Assembly (NCBI RefSeq): GCF_029626155.1
Contig: NZ_JARUBL010000001.1
Span: forward strand, 4,506,501-4,570,500
From: Solwaraspora sp. WMMD1047
GTDB lineage: Bacteria > Actinomycetota > Actinomycetes > Mycobacteriales > Micromonosporaceae
Direction of reading: 5' to 3'
Length of the DNA: 64,000 nt
Shown here: piece by piece, positions 56,756 to 64,000 of the stretch
How the letters are laid out: every line of letters begins with the position of its first letter
How positions within the stretch are numbered: position 1 is the first letter of the stretch
Translations under genes and position numbers: made by a program
The notes under the pieces: generated by a model
Told to the model about the DNA's origin: nothing
Databases searched by the model: none
Seen by the model: only the letters and a program-made list of their open reading frames with translations

Positions 56756-57832
56756 TTACCGCCCGGCCTCGGACAGCGACACCCCGGTCTCCGCGTCGAA
56801 CAGGTGCGCACGGTCCAGGTTGACCGTGACAAGCAGCCGTTCACCCGGGGTACCGGTGACGGTGGGTCGGGCCTTGACCTTGAGGATCTCCGTCCCCACC
56901 CGGACGTCGACCACCGTGCGGTCACCGAGCGGCTCAAGCCCGTACAACTCTCCCGACAACGACGCGTTCCCCCGCTGCTCGACGGAGAGGTCCTCCGCCC
57001 GCAGACCCAGCAGCAGCGGACGACCCTCCGGCGCGGTGGCCCAGCGGGGGCGCGGCAGCGTCCAGCCTTCCGCACCGACCAGACGATCCCCCTCGGCGCG
57101 GCAGGCGAGGACGCTGATCGGCGGGCTGCCGACGAATCCCGCCACCCACCGGTTGGCCGGCCGCTCGTACACCTCGGTCGGCGTTCCGACCTGCTGCACC
57201 TTCCCCTCCTTGAGGACGGCCACCTGGTCGGCCATGGAGAGGGCCTCGACCTGGTCGTTCGTCACGTACACGAAGGTCGCGCCGAGGCTGCGGTGGATGC
57301 GGGTGAGCTCGGTGCGCATCTCGACGCGGAGCTTGAGGTCGAGGTTCGTCAGCGGCTCGTCCATGAGGAATGCGCGCGGGCGACGGACCAGCGCCCGGGC
57401 CAGGGCGACCCGCTGCATCTCACCGCCGGACAGCTGCGCGGGACGGCGCTGCAGCAGCCGTTCGATGTGCAGCAGGCTCGACATCTGCTCGACGGCGGCG
57501 GCGATCTCGCTCGGGGAACAGCGGCGGGCCCGCAGCGGCGAGGCGATGTTCTCGTACGCCGTGCGTCGCGGGTAGAGGGCGTAGTTCTGGAAGACCATGG
57601 CCAGGTCACGCGCGGCCGGGGCGGCACCGGTCGCGTCCCTGCCGTCCAACCGCACCGACCCGGCGTCGAGCTTCTCCAGGCCGGCGATCGCCCGCAGCGT
57701 CGTCGTCTTGCCCGCGCCGGAAGGTCCGAGCACGACGAAGAACGAGCCGTCCGGCACGTCCAGGGTCACCCCGTCGAGGGCCTGGACCTTGCCGAAGGAC
57801 TTGCGCAGCCCCTGCACTGACACGGTTCCCAT
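56756..57832 (-). CDS. ABC transporter ATPase (MalK/UgpC-like) with altered H-loop
   Basis: The 358-residue protein has Walker A GPSGAGKTTT, Q-loop MVFQNYALYP, signature LSGGEMQRVALARAL, Walker B AFLMDEPLTNLD and a C-terminal OB-like domain (LGLRAEDLSVE). The H-loop, normally THDQ, reads VTNDQVEA: Asn192 replaces the switch His (codon AAC). The partner ATPase (57832-58899) keeps the His. This resembles heteromeric pairs in which one subunit is ATPase-deficient. Confidence 0.9.
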   Translation of the reverse strand: MGTVSVQGLRKSFGKVQALDGVTLDVPDGSFFVVLGPSGAGKTTTLRAIAGLEKLDAGSVRLDGRDATGAAPAARDLAMVFQNYALYPRRTAYENIASPLRARRCSPSEIAAAVEQMSSLLHIERLLQRRPAQLSGGEMQRVALARALVRRPRAFLMDEPLTNLDLKLRVEMRTELTRIHRSLGATFVYVTNDQVEALSMADQVAVLKEGKVQQVGTPTEVYERPANRWVAGFVGSPPISVLACRAEGDRLVGAEGWTLPRPRWATAPEGRPLLLGLRAEDLSVEQRGNASLSGELYGLEPLGDRTVVDVRVGTEILKVKARPTVTGTPGERLLVTVNLDRAHLFDAETGVSLSEAGR

Positions 57833-58899
57833 CAGGCCACCAACTCCTCCGTGCGCAGGTCGTAGACCGCCGGGGTCCCACCGGTGTGCCGCAGTCCGAC
57901 CGGCGCGTCAGCGGCGAACCGGCCGGTCGGTGGCATCCGGACCCGCACCTCGCGCTCGCCACCGTGGTCGACCACGTAGATGATCTCGTCGCCCAACCAC
58001 TCCACCGAGACCACGCGGGCCGGGACCGAGCGTTCCGCCCCTGGTGCGGTGACTTCCAGCGCCTCCGGTCGGACGCCCGCGACCAGGGAACGGTCGCGCA
58101 GCAGGCCCGGCGGTGGCGGCAGGGCCAACCCGCCCCGACCACGCAGCTTCCCGTCGGCCACCTCGACCTCGATCAGGTTCATCGGCGGGGAGCCGATGAA
58201 CGCGGCGCAGAAGAGACTCGCCGGACGTTCGTAGACCTCCAGCGGCGTGCCGATCTGCTCGACCCGGCCCTGGTTGAGGATGGCGATCCGGTGACCGAGC
58301 GACATCGCCTCGACCTGGTCGTGGGTGACGTAGACCATCGTCGTCCCCAGCTCGCCCTGCAGGTGCTTGATCTCCGTACGCATGTCCGCCCGCAGCTCCG
58401 CGTCCAGGTTGGTGAGCGGCTCGTCCATGAGAAATGCGCGCGGTCGTCGCACCAGGGCCCGGGCGAGCGCGACGCGCTGCTGCTCCCCGCCGGAGAGCCG
58501 GCGCGGTCGCCGGTCCAGGAGCGGGCCGAGCCGCATCAGCCGGGCGGCCTCGTCGACCCGCTGGCGCACCTCGGCCTTGGGCAGTCCCTCGGCCCGCAGG
58601 GGGAACGCCAGGTTGTCACGGGTTCTCAGATGCGGGTAGAGGGCGTAGAACTGGAACACCATGGCGATGTCGCGGTCGGCCGGCGACAGGTCGTTGACAA
58701 GCGTGTTGCCGATCCGGATGTCGCCCGTGGTCTGCCTCTCCAGGCCGGCGATGGCCCGCAGGGTGGTCGTCTTGCCGCAGCCCGACGGGCCGAGCATCAC
58801 GAACAGTTCGCCGTCGCCGATCGACAGGTCCACATGATCGACCGCGACCGTCCCGTCCGGGTAGCGCTTGTGCAGCGCTGTCACCTCGATGCCCGCCAT
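57832..58899 (-). CDS. ABC transporter ATPase (MalK/UgpC-like), canonical
   Basis: The 355-residue protein has GPSGCGKTTT, MVFQFYALYPHL, LSGGEQQRVALARAL, DEPLTNLD and an intact H-loop (YVTHDQVEAMS). It ends with an OB-type regulatory domain (VAGVRPEALEV, VEWLGDEIIYVV). With the adjacent gene it would form a heterodimeric motor, an arrangement known for polyol/glycerol importers. Starts at ATG 58899 overlapping the permease stop (TGATG). Confidence 0.92.
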   Translation of the reverse strand: MAGIEVTALHKRYPDGTVAVDHVDLSIGDGELFVMLGPSGCGKTTTLRAIAGLERQTTGDIRIGNTLVNDLSPADRDIAMVFQFYALYPHLRTRDNLAFPLRAEGLPKAEVRQRVDEAARLMRLGPLLDRRPRRLSGGEQQRVALARALVRRPRAFLMDEPLTNLDAELRADMRTEIKHLQGELGTTMVYVTHDQVEAMSLGHRIAILNQGRVEQIGTPLEVYERPASLFCAAFIGSPPMNLIEVEVADGKLRGRGGLALPPPPGLLRDRSLVAGVRPEALEVTAPGAERSVPARVVSVEWLGDEIIYVVDHGGEREVRVRMPPTGRFAADAPVGLRHTGGTPAVYDLRTEELVA

Positions 58900-59810
58900 C
58901 AGCGGCGCACCGCCCCGAGCGTCACACCGGCGACGAGATGCTTGCGTACCAGGTAGGCGAAGACGAGCACCGGGAGGGCGAACACCACGGAGGCGGCGGC
59001 CACCAGACCCCAGTCCACAGTGGTGCCGCCGATCAGACCGGCGATGGCGGGTGGGGCCGTCCGCACCTCGTCGCTGGAGGTGAGGAAGATGGCGAAGACG
59101 AACTCGTTCCACGAGAAGATGAGTGCGAAGACCGCCGTCGCGGCGATGCCGGGCACGAGCAGCGGCAGGGTGTAGCGCCAGAACGCCTGTAGCCGGGTGT
59201 AGCCGTCGAGCATGGCGGCTTCCTCGTACTCCGCGGGCACCTCGTCGACGAAGCCCTTCATCATCCAGATCGTGAACGGCACGTTGAACGCGGTGTAGAT
59301 GAGGATCAGGCCGAGCTTGCTGTCGATGAGTCCGACCTGCCGGTACATGAGAAAGATCGGGACCACGACCACCACGGGCGGCATGAAGCGGGTGGACAGG
59401 ATGAAGAACAGCTGGTCCTTCTTGGCTTTCACGGCGAAGCGGGAGTAGGCCCAGGCCGCCGGTACCCCCAGCACGGTCGCCAGCACCGTGGAGACGCCGG
59501 CGACCACGACGGAGTTGAGGAAGGCGACGGAGAGGGCGGAACGACCACCATCGGAGGCGACGAAGACGTCCCGGTAATGGTCCAGGGTGACCTGGAAGTC
59601 GAGGAACTTGGCCGGGATCGCGTAGACGTCGCGGTTCTCCTTGATCGAGGTCTCGATCATCCACAGCACCGGAAAGAGCATCACCACGGCCAGTACGGTC
59701 AGCAGCGCGACCTCCAGCACGGCGCGGCCCCGGCCGCTGGGGCGCCGCGCAGGGGGCGGGTGGTCCTGGACCGGACCGGTGGAGACGGCATCATTGACGG
59801 AGACGGCCAT
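58899..59810 (-). CDS. ABC transporter permease, MalG/UgpE-like
   Basis: The 303-residue protein has about six membrane segments (VALLTVLAVVMLFPVLWMI, AFLNSVVVAGVSTVLATVLG) and the EAA loop EYEEAAMLDGYTRLQAFWRYTLPLL, which contacts the ATPases. Starts at ATG 59810, overlapping the partner permease stop. Confidence 0.93.
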   Translation of the reverse strand: MAVSVNDAVSTGPVQDHPPPARRPSGRGRAVLEVALLTVLAVVMLFPVLWMIETSIKENRDVYAIPAKFLDFQVTLDHYRDVFVASDGGRSALSVAFLNSVVVAGVSTVLATVLGVPAAWAYSRFAVKAKKDQLFFILSTRFMPPVVVVVPIFLMYRQVGLIDSKLGLILIYTAFNVPFTIWMMKGFVDEVPAEYEEAAMLDGYTRLQAFWRYTLPLLVPGIAATAVFALIFSWNEFVFAIFLTSSDEVRTAPPAIAGLIGGTTVDWGLVAAASVVFALPVLVFAYLVRKHLVAGVTLGAVRR

Positions 59811-60760
59811 CAGTCCTCCTTCAGCTTGTTCAGGTAGCGCAGGTACAGCTGGGTGAGGACGATGACGACGAGGACCATGAGGATTCCGTACGCCGAGGCG
59901 GTTCCGGTGTTGAAGCCCAGGAACGCGACCTTGTAGACGTGGAACGACAACGTCTCGGTGGAGACCCCCGGGCCTCCGCTGGTGAGGATGTAGACGAGGT
60001 CGAACAGCCGGAACGCCTCGATGGACCGGAACAGCACGGCGATGAGGAGCAGCGGCCAGACCAGCGGAAGAGTGATGGTGCGGAACCGGAACCACTCGGA
60101 CGCCCGGTCGATCGCGGCGGCCTCGTACAGGTACTTGGGAACCGCGGTGAGGCCCGCGAGCGCGATGAGCATGATGAACGGCGTCCACTGCCAGGTGTCG
60201 ACCACGATCAGGGAGATCAACGCCGTGCGCTGCCGGGTGAGCCACTCCACCTGCCCCAGACCGACTGAGCCGAGCATGCTGTTGATCACGCCGAACTGCG
60301 CGTCCAGCATGAACCGCCAGAACAGCCCGACCACGACCGGTGACAGCATCATCGGCACCAGGAACAGCGTGGTGAGCAGCCCGCGCCCGTGCGTGCGCCG
60401 GGAGATCAGGTAGGCGATGGCGAACCCGAGCACGGTCTGCAGGCCGACCGCGCCGACCACGTAGATCAACGTTGTCAGGGCCCGCTGGTGGACCTGCGCG
60501 GACGTCAGGATGGCGGTGTAGTTGCCGAACCCGACGAAGTTGGCGGGTCCCCCGCGGGTGGCCTGGTAGTCGGTGAAGGACAGGTACAACGCCCAGAGCA
60601 ACGGGAACACCGACATCGCCAGCAACAACAGCAGCGCGGGCGAGATGAAGGCCACCGCGAGCCCGCGGTCGCTCAGCCGGCCGGACCGACCCGGGGCGGG
60701 TGGCGCCGGGGACGCCACCTGCCCGGGGTGGTCCGTCGCCAGCGGGGCGGGATCGCTCAC
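59810..60760 (-). CDS. ABC transporter permease, MalF/UgpA-like
   Basis: The 316-residue protein starts at GTG 60760 (GTGA overlap with the binding-protein gene). Six segments (LAVAFISPALLLLLAMSVF, LIYVVGAVGLQTVLGFAIAY) and the EAA loop YLYEAAAIDRASEWFRFRTITLPL identify it as the MalF-type subunit. Confidence 0.92.
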   Translation of the reverse strand: MSDPAPLATDHPGQVASPAPPAPGRSGRLSDRGLAVAFISPALLLLLAMSVFPLLWALYLSFTDYQATRGGPANFVGFGNYTAILTSAQVHQRALTTLIYVVGAVGLQTVLGFAIAYLISRRTHGRGLLTTLFLVPMMLSPVVVGLFWRFMLDAQFGVINSMLGSVGLGQVEWLTRQRTALISLIVVDTWQWTPFIMLIALAGLTAVPKYLYEAAAIDRASEWFRFRTITLPLVWPLLLIAVLFRSIEAFRLFDLVYILTSGGPGVSTETLSFHVYKVAFLGFNTGTASAYGILMVLVVIVLTQLYLRYLNKLKED

Positions 60761-62190
60761 AGTCCGCCGCCGCCCTTGCGGCCGCTCGAGTCGAGCACGC
60801 TCTGCTGCTCCCTGGCGATGTCGTTGAGCGCGTCCGTCGGGCTCTTCGCACCGTTGAGAGCCGCGTTCACGTTCGTGTTCTCGATGTCGACGAGGCGCGC
60901 GTACTCGGGCACGTTCCACATGTCCCGCATCCGCGGAACCGAGTCGGCGTACACCTGGTTGAACGGCCCGGCGTTGAGGAACTCGGGTGACTGCAGGGCG
61001 TCCGTACGCGACGGCACGCCACCGGCGGCGGCCCACTTCTTCTGGATGTCAGCCCGCTGGAACCACTTCATGAAGTTCAGCGCCTCCGCCTGGTTCGCCT
61101 CGGCGGAGTAGGCCGACACGTGCATCCCCATCCCGCCGAGCGGGACCAGGTTGGTCTTCTGGCTCGGCAGGGTGGCGAAACCCAGCTTGTCGAGAATCTG
61201 CTCCCGGGTGCCGCCGAGCGTGGACTGCTTCGGGTCGAGCAGGCCGCCGCTGGCGGCGATCCAGTTGAACGCGATGCATGCCTTGCCCTGGGCGACCGCC
61301 GCGTTCACCTCGTCGATGAACCAGTTGCCGGAGCCCTTGGCGGTCAGCGGCTTCATCCTGTTGACCAGGACGTCCATCGCCTCCTGGCCCGCCGCGTCGT
61401 TGAGGACGCCCTCGATCTTGCGCGACTTGGGGTCCCAGAGGTTGCCGCCGTAGACGCCGTTCACCGTGTTGTAGGTGACGGCCGCGGCGTCCGAGCCGTT
61501 GGCCTGGTGGAACGCAAGCCCGCTGACCCCGGGGTTGTCCGCCTGGCACTTCTCGGCGGCTGAGATCATCTCGTCCCAGGTCTGCGGTGGCTGATCGCCG
61601 ATCAGGTCCTTACGGTAGATCATCGTCCAGGTGTCGCCGAGCAGCGGCAGTCCGTACAGGCTGGCGTTCTCGTCGCGCTTGCCGGTCTCGGCCTGCGGGA
61701 ACTGGCCGTAGGCCGCCAGCAGGTAGGGGTTGTAGGCGTTGACGTCGATGTTGTTCTTGACGAAGTCGGTGATGTCGAGGATGTTGCCGTTCGTCACGGC
61801 CTCGCCGATGTGTTGCGAGTCCAGGATCGCGATGTCGAAGTCGGTCTTGCGGGCCGCGAACTGGGTGAACATCGCGTCGTGCCAGTTCGCGTTCGGCACG
61901 GTGTTGACCTTGATGGTCGCGTTCGGTCGCTCCTTGGTGTACTCCGCGTTGGCGAAGGCCTCCAGCGCCTGGGCGGGGGGCCACTCGAACCAGATGAAGC
62001 TGAGGGTCAGCGGGTCCGTGGTGAGCTCCGGGATGGTCGCCGGCGCCTTAGGGGCGCCCGCACTGCCGCCGTCGGTCTGGTCGTCGCCGCACGCCGTCAC
62101 GGTGGTGGCCAGCAGCAGCATGGCCGCCGTCGCCAGCTGCATCTTTCGCCAAGGAAGGGAGGTTTGTCTCATTTGCTTTGTATGCCGCAT
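60757..62190 (-). CDS. Extracellular solute-binding lipoprotein
   Basis: The 477-residue protein has a lipoprotein signal ending LLLATTVTACGDD. The mature part has LTLSFIWFEWPPAQALEAFANAEY, the substrate-binding cleft region LPLLGDTWTMIYRKDLI, and a C-terminal lobe with PLGGMGMHVSAYSAEANQAEALNFMKW, the extracellular binding protein family 1 pattern used for sugars and polyols. First gene of the uptake operon; ATG 62190 is divergent from the GntR regulator. Confidence 0.93.
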   Translation of the reverse strand: MRHTKQMRQTSLPWRKMQLATAAMLLLATTVTACGDDQTDGGSAGAPKAPATIPELTTDPLTLSFIWFEWPPAQALEAFANAEYTKERPNATIKVNTVPNANWHDAMFTQFAARKTDFDIAILDSQHIGEAVTNGNILDITDFVKNNIDVNAYNPYLLAAYGQFPQAETGKRDENASLYGLPLLGDTWTMIYRKDLIGDQPPQTWDEMISAAEKCQADNPGVSGLAFHQANGSDAAAVTYNTVNGVYGGNLWDPKSRKIEGVLNDAAGQEAMDVLVNRMKPLTAKGSGNWFIDEVNAAVAQGKACIAFNWIAASGGLLDPKQSTLGGTREQILDKLGFATLPSQKTNLVPLGGMGMHVSAYSAEANQAEALNFMKWFQRADIQKKWAAAGGVPSRTDALQSPEFLNAGPFNQVYADSVPRMRDMWNVPEYARLVDIENTNVNAALNGAKSPTDALNDIAREQQSVLDSSGRKGGGGL

Positions 62191-62476
62191 CTAGTGCCTG
62201 CTTTCTGGGTAGGGACTTCTAGAACCTCGCTATGCGCTTCGTCGAACAGTTGCTGGGTTGTTCAGGCGTGGTGCCGGGGTCTCGCGGGACGTCGCGGATA
62301 CCCACGGGAGCTGCCGATGATCGAAGTAGAGCGATGGGTGGCGGTCCGGCGATGGCGCAGGTTGGCGAGTGGCCGGAAACTTTTCCTATACGATCCGCTT
62401 GGGGCGTCAGCATGCCGCAGCGCCGTGACTGCTGTCAACAGATTGACGAAGGCGCAAGAAGGGACCTCACGTCACG
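62191..62476. promoter_or_regulatory. Divergent regulatory region between transport operon and GntR gene
   Basis: These 286 bases carry the promoters for both directions and presumably the GntR operator. CTTTTCCTATACGATCC at about 62380-62396 contains a TATACG -10-like element toward the GntR gene. I could not identify a convincing palindromic operator. Confidence 0.4.
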
Positions 62477-63220
62477 ATGGACGACGAAGCGATGATCGCG
62501 CGGGGCCGCCGGGCCGTCCCGGGCGGCGTGCCGCCGGGGAGATCCGGCGGCCGGCTTGCCGACGAGGTCTACGACACCCTGCTCGGACAGCTGATGTCGC
62601 TACGGATCGAGCCTGGCTCCCGCGTCACGATCGACGTCCTGGCGCGAGAGCTGGGGGTCTCGCAGACGCCGATCCGGGACGCGCTGAACCGAATGGAGGC
62701 CGAGGGCCTGGTCGTGCGGGTACCGCATGCCGGCTACCGCATTCCCCCCCAAATCACCCGGCATCGCTTCGAGGACATGCTTGAGGTCCGCCTGCTCCTC
62801 GAGCCGGCAGCGGCCCGCAGATCCGCCGAACGGGCCTCCTTGCAGCAGGTGGCCGGGCTGCGGCAGATGCTGGCGGAGATGGCCGAACTGGAGGGTGGCA
62901 ACGGGCCGATGGCCTACGGCGCCTTCGGGCTACGCGACGCCGCCTTCCACGATCTCGTCGCGCTGAGCGCCGAGAACCAGGTCATCCGGGAAGCGCTCGC
63001 GCGCCTGCACAGCCACGTGCACCTCTTCCGGCTGCACCACGACACGCAGGTCACGCACCTGGCCATGGCCGAGCACGAGGACATCGTGGCCGCGATCGCC
63101 GCCCGTGACCCCGACGCCGCCGCCTACGCGATGCGCCGGCACATCCTGCGCTCCGGCGAGCGGTTCCGACGATTGTTCGACGAGGTCAAGGACGCGGGCG
63201 CAACGGCGGTGGAGGCTTGA
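62477..63220 (+). CDS. GntR-family transcriptional regulator (FadR/FCD subgroup)
   Basis: The 247-residue protein has a GntR winged helix (LADEVYDTLLGQLMSLRIEPG, LARELGVSQTPIRDALNRMEAEGLVVR) and an all-helical FCD effector domain with the metal-binding Asp/His pattern (LRDAAFHDLV, HSHVHLFRLH, EHEDIVAAIAARD). Divergent from the uptake operon, which it probably represses until the substrate or metabolite appears. Confidence 0.93.
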   Translation: MDDEAMIARGRRAVPGGVPPGRSGGRLADEVYDTLLGQLMSLRIEPGSRVTIDVLARELGVSQTPIRDALNRMEAEGLVVRVPHAGYRIPPQITRHRFEDMLEVRLLLEPAAARRSAERASLQQVAGLRQMLAEMAELEGGNGPMAYGAFGLRDAAFHDLVALSAENQVIREALARLHSHVHLFRLHHDTQVTHLAMAEHEDIVAAIAARDPDAAAYAMRRHILRSGERFRRLFDEVKDAGATAVEA

Positions 63221-63309
63221 CGGGCGGGCGGGCCCAGGGAATGCTAGCTCAAACCGGATCGGATCGGATTGGATCTACCTCACCCGTCCCCAGATGCGAG
63301 GAGAAGCAG

Positions 63310-63873
63310 GTGCCCAGAGCGCTGCTCCTGACCGGCGACGCCGCCGAGGAACTCGACACCATGTATCCCTACTACCGCGTGCAGGAGGGCGGCTGGGACG
63401 TCGACGTCTCGTCGCGGACGACGCGTGACGTGCAACTGGTGATCCACGAGTTCGACCCCAACTCCGACGCCTACGTGGAGAAGAACGGCCGGAAGCTGCC
63501 GGTCGACGTGCCCTGGGCCGAGGTCGACGTCGAGCGCTATGACGCCCTCATCATCCCCGGCGGACGCGCCCCGGAATGGATCCGGGTCGACAGCGACGTC
63601 AGGCGCATCACCGAGCACTTCTTCGCGCGCAACCTCCCCATCGCGCTGGTGTGCCACGGCGCGCAGGTGCCAGCGGTGTACGGGCTGCTGAAGGGCCGCA
63701 AGACGGCGTGCTTCCCCCCCATCACCGGCGACATGGAGAACGCGGGCGCCACGGTCATCGACGCACCCGACGTCGTGGACGGCAACCTCGTCTCCTGCCG
63801 GGGCTGGCCCGACATGCCACAGTTCGGCCGGGCGATGATGGAGCTCTTCTCGAAGTCCGTCGACCCGGCATGA
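63310..63873 (+). CDS. DJ-1/PfpI (class I glutamine amidotransferase-like) protein
   Basis: The 187-residue protein starts at GTG 63310 with GAGGAG six bases upstream. YDALIIPGGRAPEWIR and PIALVCHGAQVPAVYG (nucleophile-elbow Cys followed by His) are the DJ-1/PfpI signature; PpfI proteases and chaperone-like deglycases share it. Plausibly handles reactive aldehydes next to the aldehyde and alcohol dehydrogenases. Confidence 0.85.
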   Translation: MPRALLLTGDAAEELDTMYPYYRVQEGGWDVDVSSRTTRDVQLVIHEFDPNSDAYVEKNGRKLPVDVPWAEVDVERYDALIIPGGRAPEWIRVDSDVRRITEHFFARNLPIALVCHGAQVPAVYGLLKGRKTACFPPITGDMENAGATVIDAPDVVDGNLVSCRGWPDMPQFGRAMMELFSKSVDPA

Positions 63874-63892
63874 GCGCCCCTGGCCTGCCCGG

Positions 63893-64000
63893 GTGACGGC
63901 GCTGCGGACCGTCACGGTCGGCAACTCCCCCGTCCAGGTGCTGGAGAGCGGCACCGGGCCAACGGTGCTCATGCTGCACGGCTCCGGACCCGGCACGACC
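63893..64000 (+). CDS. Alpha/beta hydrolase, 5' end only (cut by window edge)
   Basis: Thirty-six codons from GTG 63893 read TALRTVTVGNSPVQVLESG and TVLMLHGSGPGTT. The HGSGPG oxyanion loop after the first strands is typical of meta-cleavage-product hydrolases and related alpha/beta hydrolases. The nucleophile region lies outside the window, so no substrate can be suggested. Confidence 0.65.
   Translation, partial: MTALRTVTVGNSPVQVLESGTGPTVLMLHGSGPGTT

Overview
The window is high-GC DNA with strong G/C at third codon positions, frequent GTG/TTG starts and dense ATGA/GTGA gene overlaps. Together with type VII (ESX/WXG100) export substrates, this points to an actinomycete, probably Micromonosporaceae; that family assignment is inference. 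No rRNA, transposase, integrase or CRISPR array was seen. No gene-free stretch exceeds 300 bases; the longest are 24054-24326, 32278-32569 and 62191-62476.

Region 1 (1-22.2 kb, minus strand) is a type VII secretion effector locus. WXG100-type proteins (21842-22201, 21508-21792), larger substrates (20350-21348, 18335-20338), a lipoprotein, SMI1/KNR4-like and SseB-like proteins, a YbaB/EspL-like protein, another WXG-like protein and four tandem paralogues (11040-13781, order A-B-A-B) lead to one enormous polymorphic toxin. Its reading frame starts at GTG 10975 and stays open to the window edge (at least 3,658 codons). It carries a CpnT-like N-terminus, Pro/Thr/Asp-rich linkers, an HEXXH zincin-like domain, a RelA/SpoT-like domain, three tandem papain-fold glutamine-deamidase (Tox-PL) modules and a final GNAT-like region. 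Four small genes that look like cognate immunity genes lie out of frame inside it, one behind each toxin module. This is the most unusual architecture in the window.

Region 2 (22.3-34.8 kb) is mixed housekeeping and accessory DNA: an ECF42-type sigma factor with its DGPF/YCII partner, a secreted GH3-like protein with a CBM2 module and altered active-site motifs, and a compact cluster of a dehydrogenase, a 6-pyruvoyltetrahydropterin-synthase homologue, a glycosyltransferase, a methyltransferase and a flippase-like membrane protein, with a RibD-like reductase and GTP cyclohydrolase II nearby. It ends with an M23 peptidase and tRNA-Leu(GAG).

Region 3 (34.9-53.8 kb) is a biosynthetic gene cluster of highly reducing type II polyketide or fatty-acid type. 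It has two ACPs, several ketosynthases (including a KS-CLF fusion and a Cys-less KS), a KR, an enoyl-reductase-like SDR, two FabZ-like hotdog proteins, a thioesterase-like hotdog protein, hydrolases, SnoaL/NTF2 proteins, a P450, a flavoprotein and a DsbA/HCCA-isomerase-like protein. It also encodes a MoaD/ThiS-like sulfur carrier ending in Gly-Gly and three DsrE-family proteins, suggesting that sulfur delivery is part of the pathway. I do not recognise the product.

Region 4 (53.9-64 kb) is a catabolic or uptake operon: binding protein, two permeases and two ATPases (one with the H-loop His replaced by Asn), an aldehyde dehydrogenase and an iron-type alcohol dehydrogenase. Divergent from it are a GntR/FCD regulator, a DJ-1/PfpI protein and the start of an alpha/beta hydrolase.
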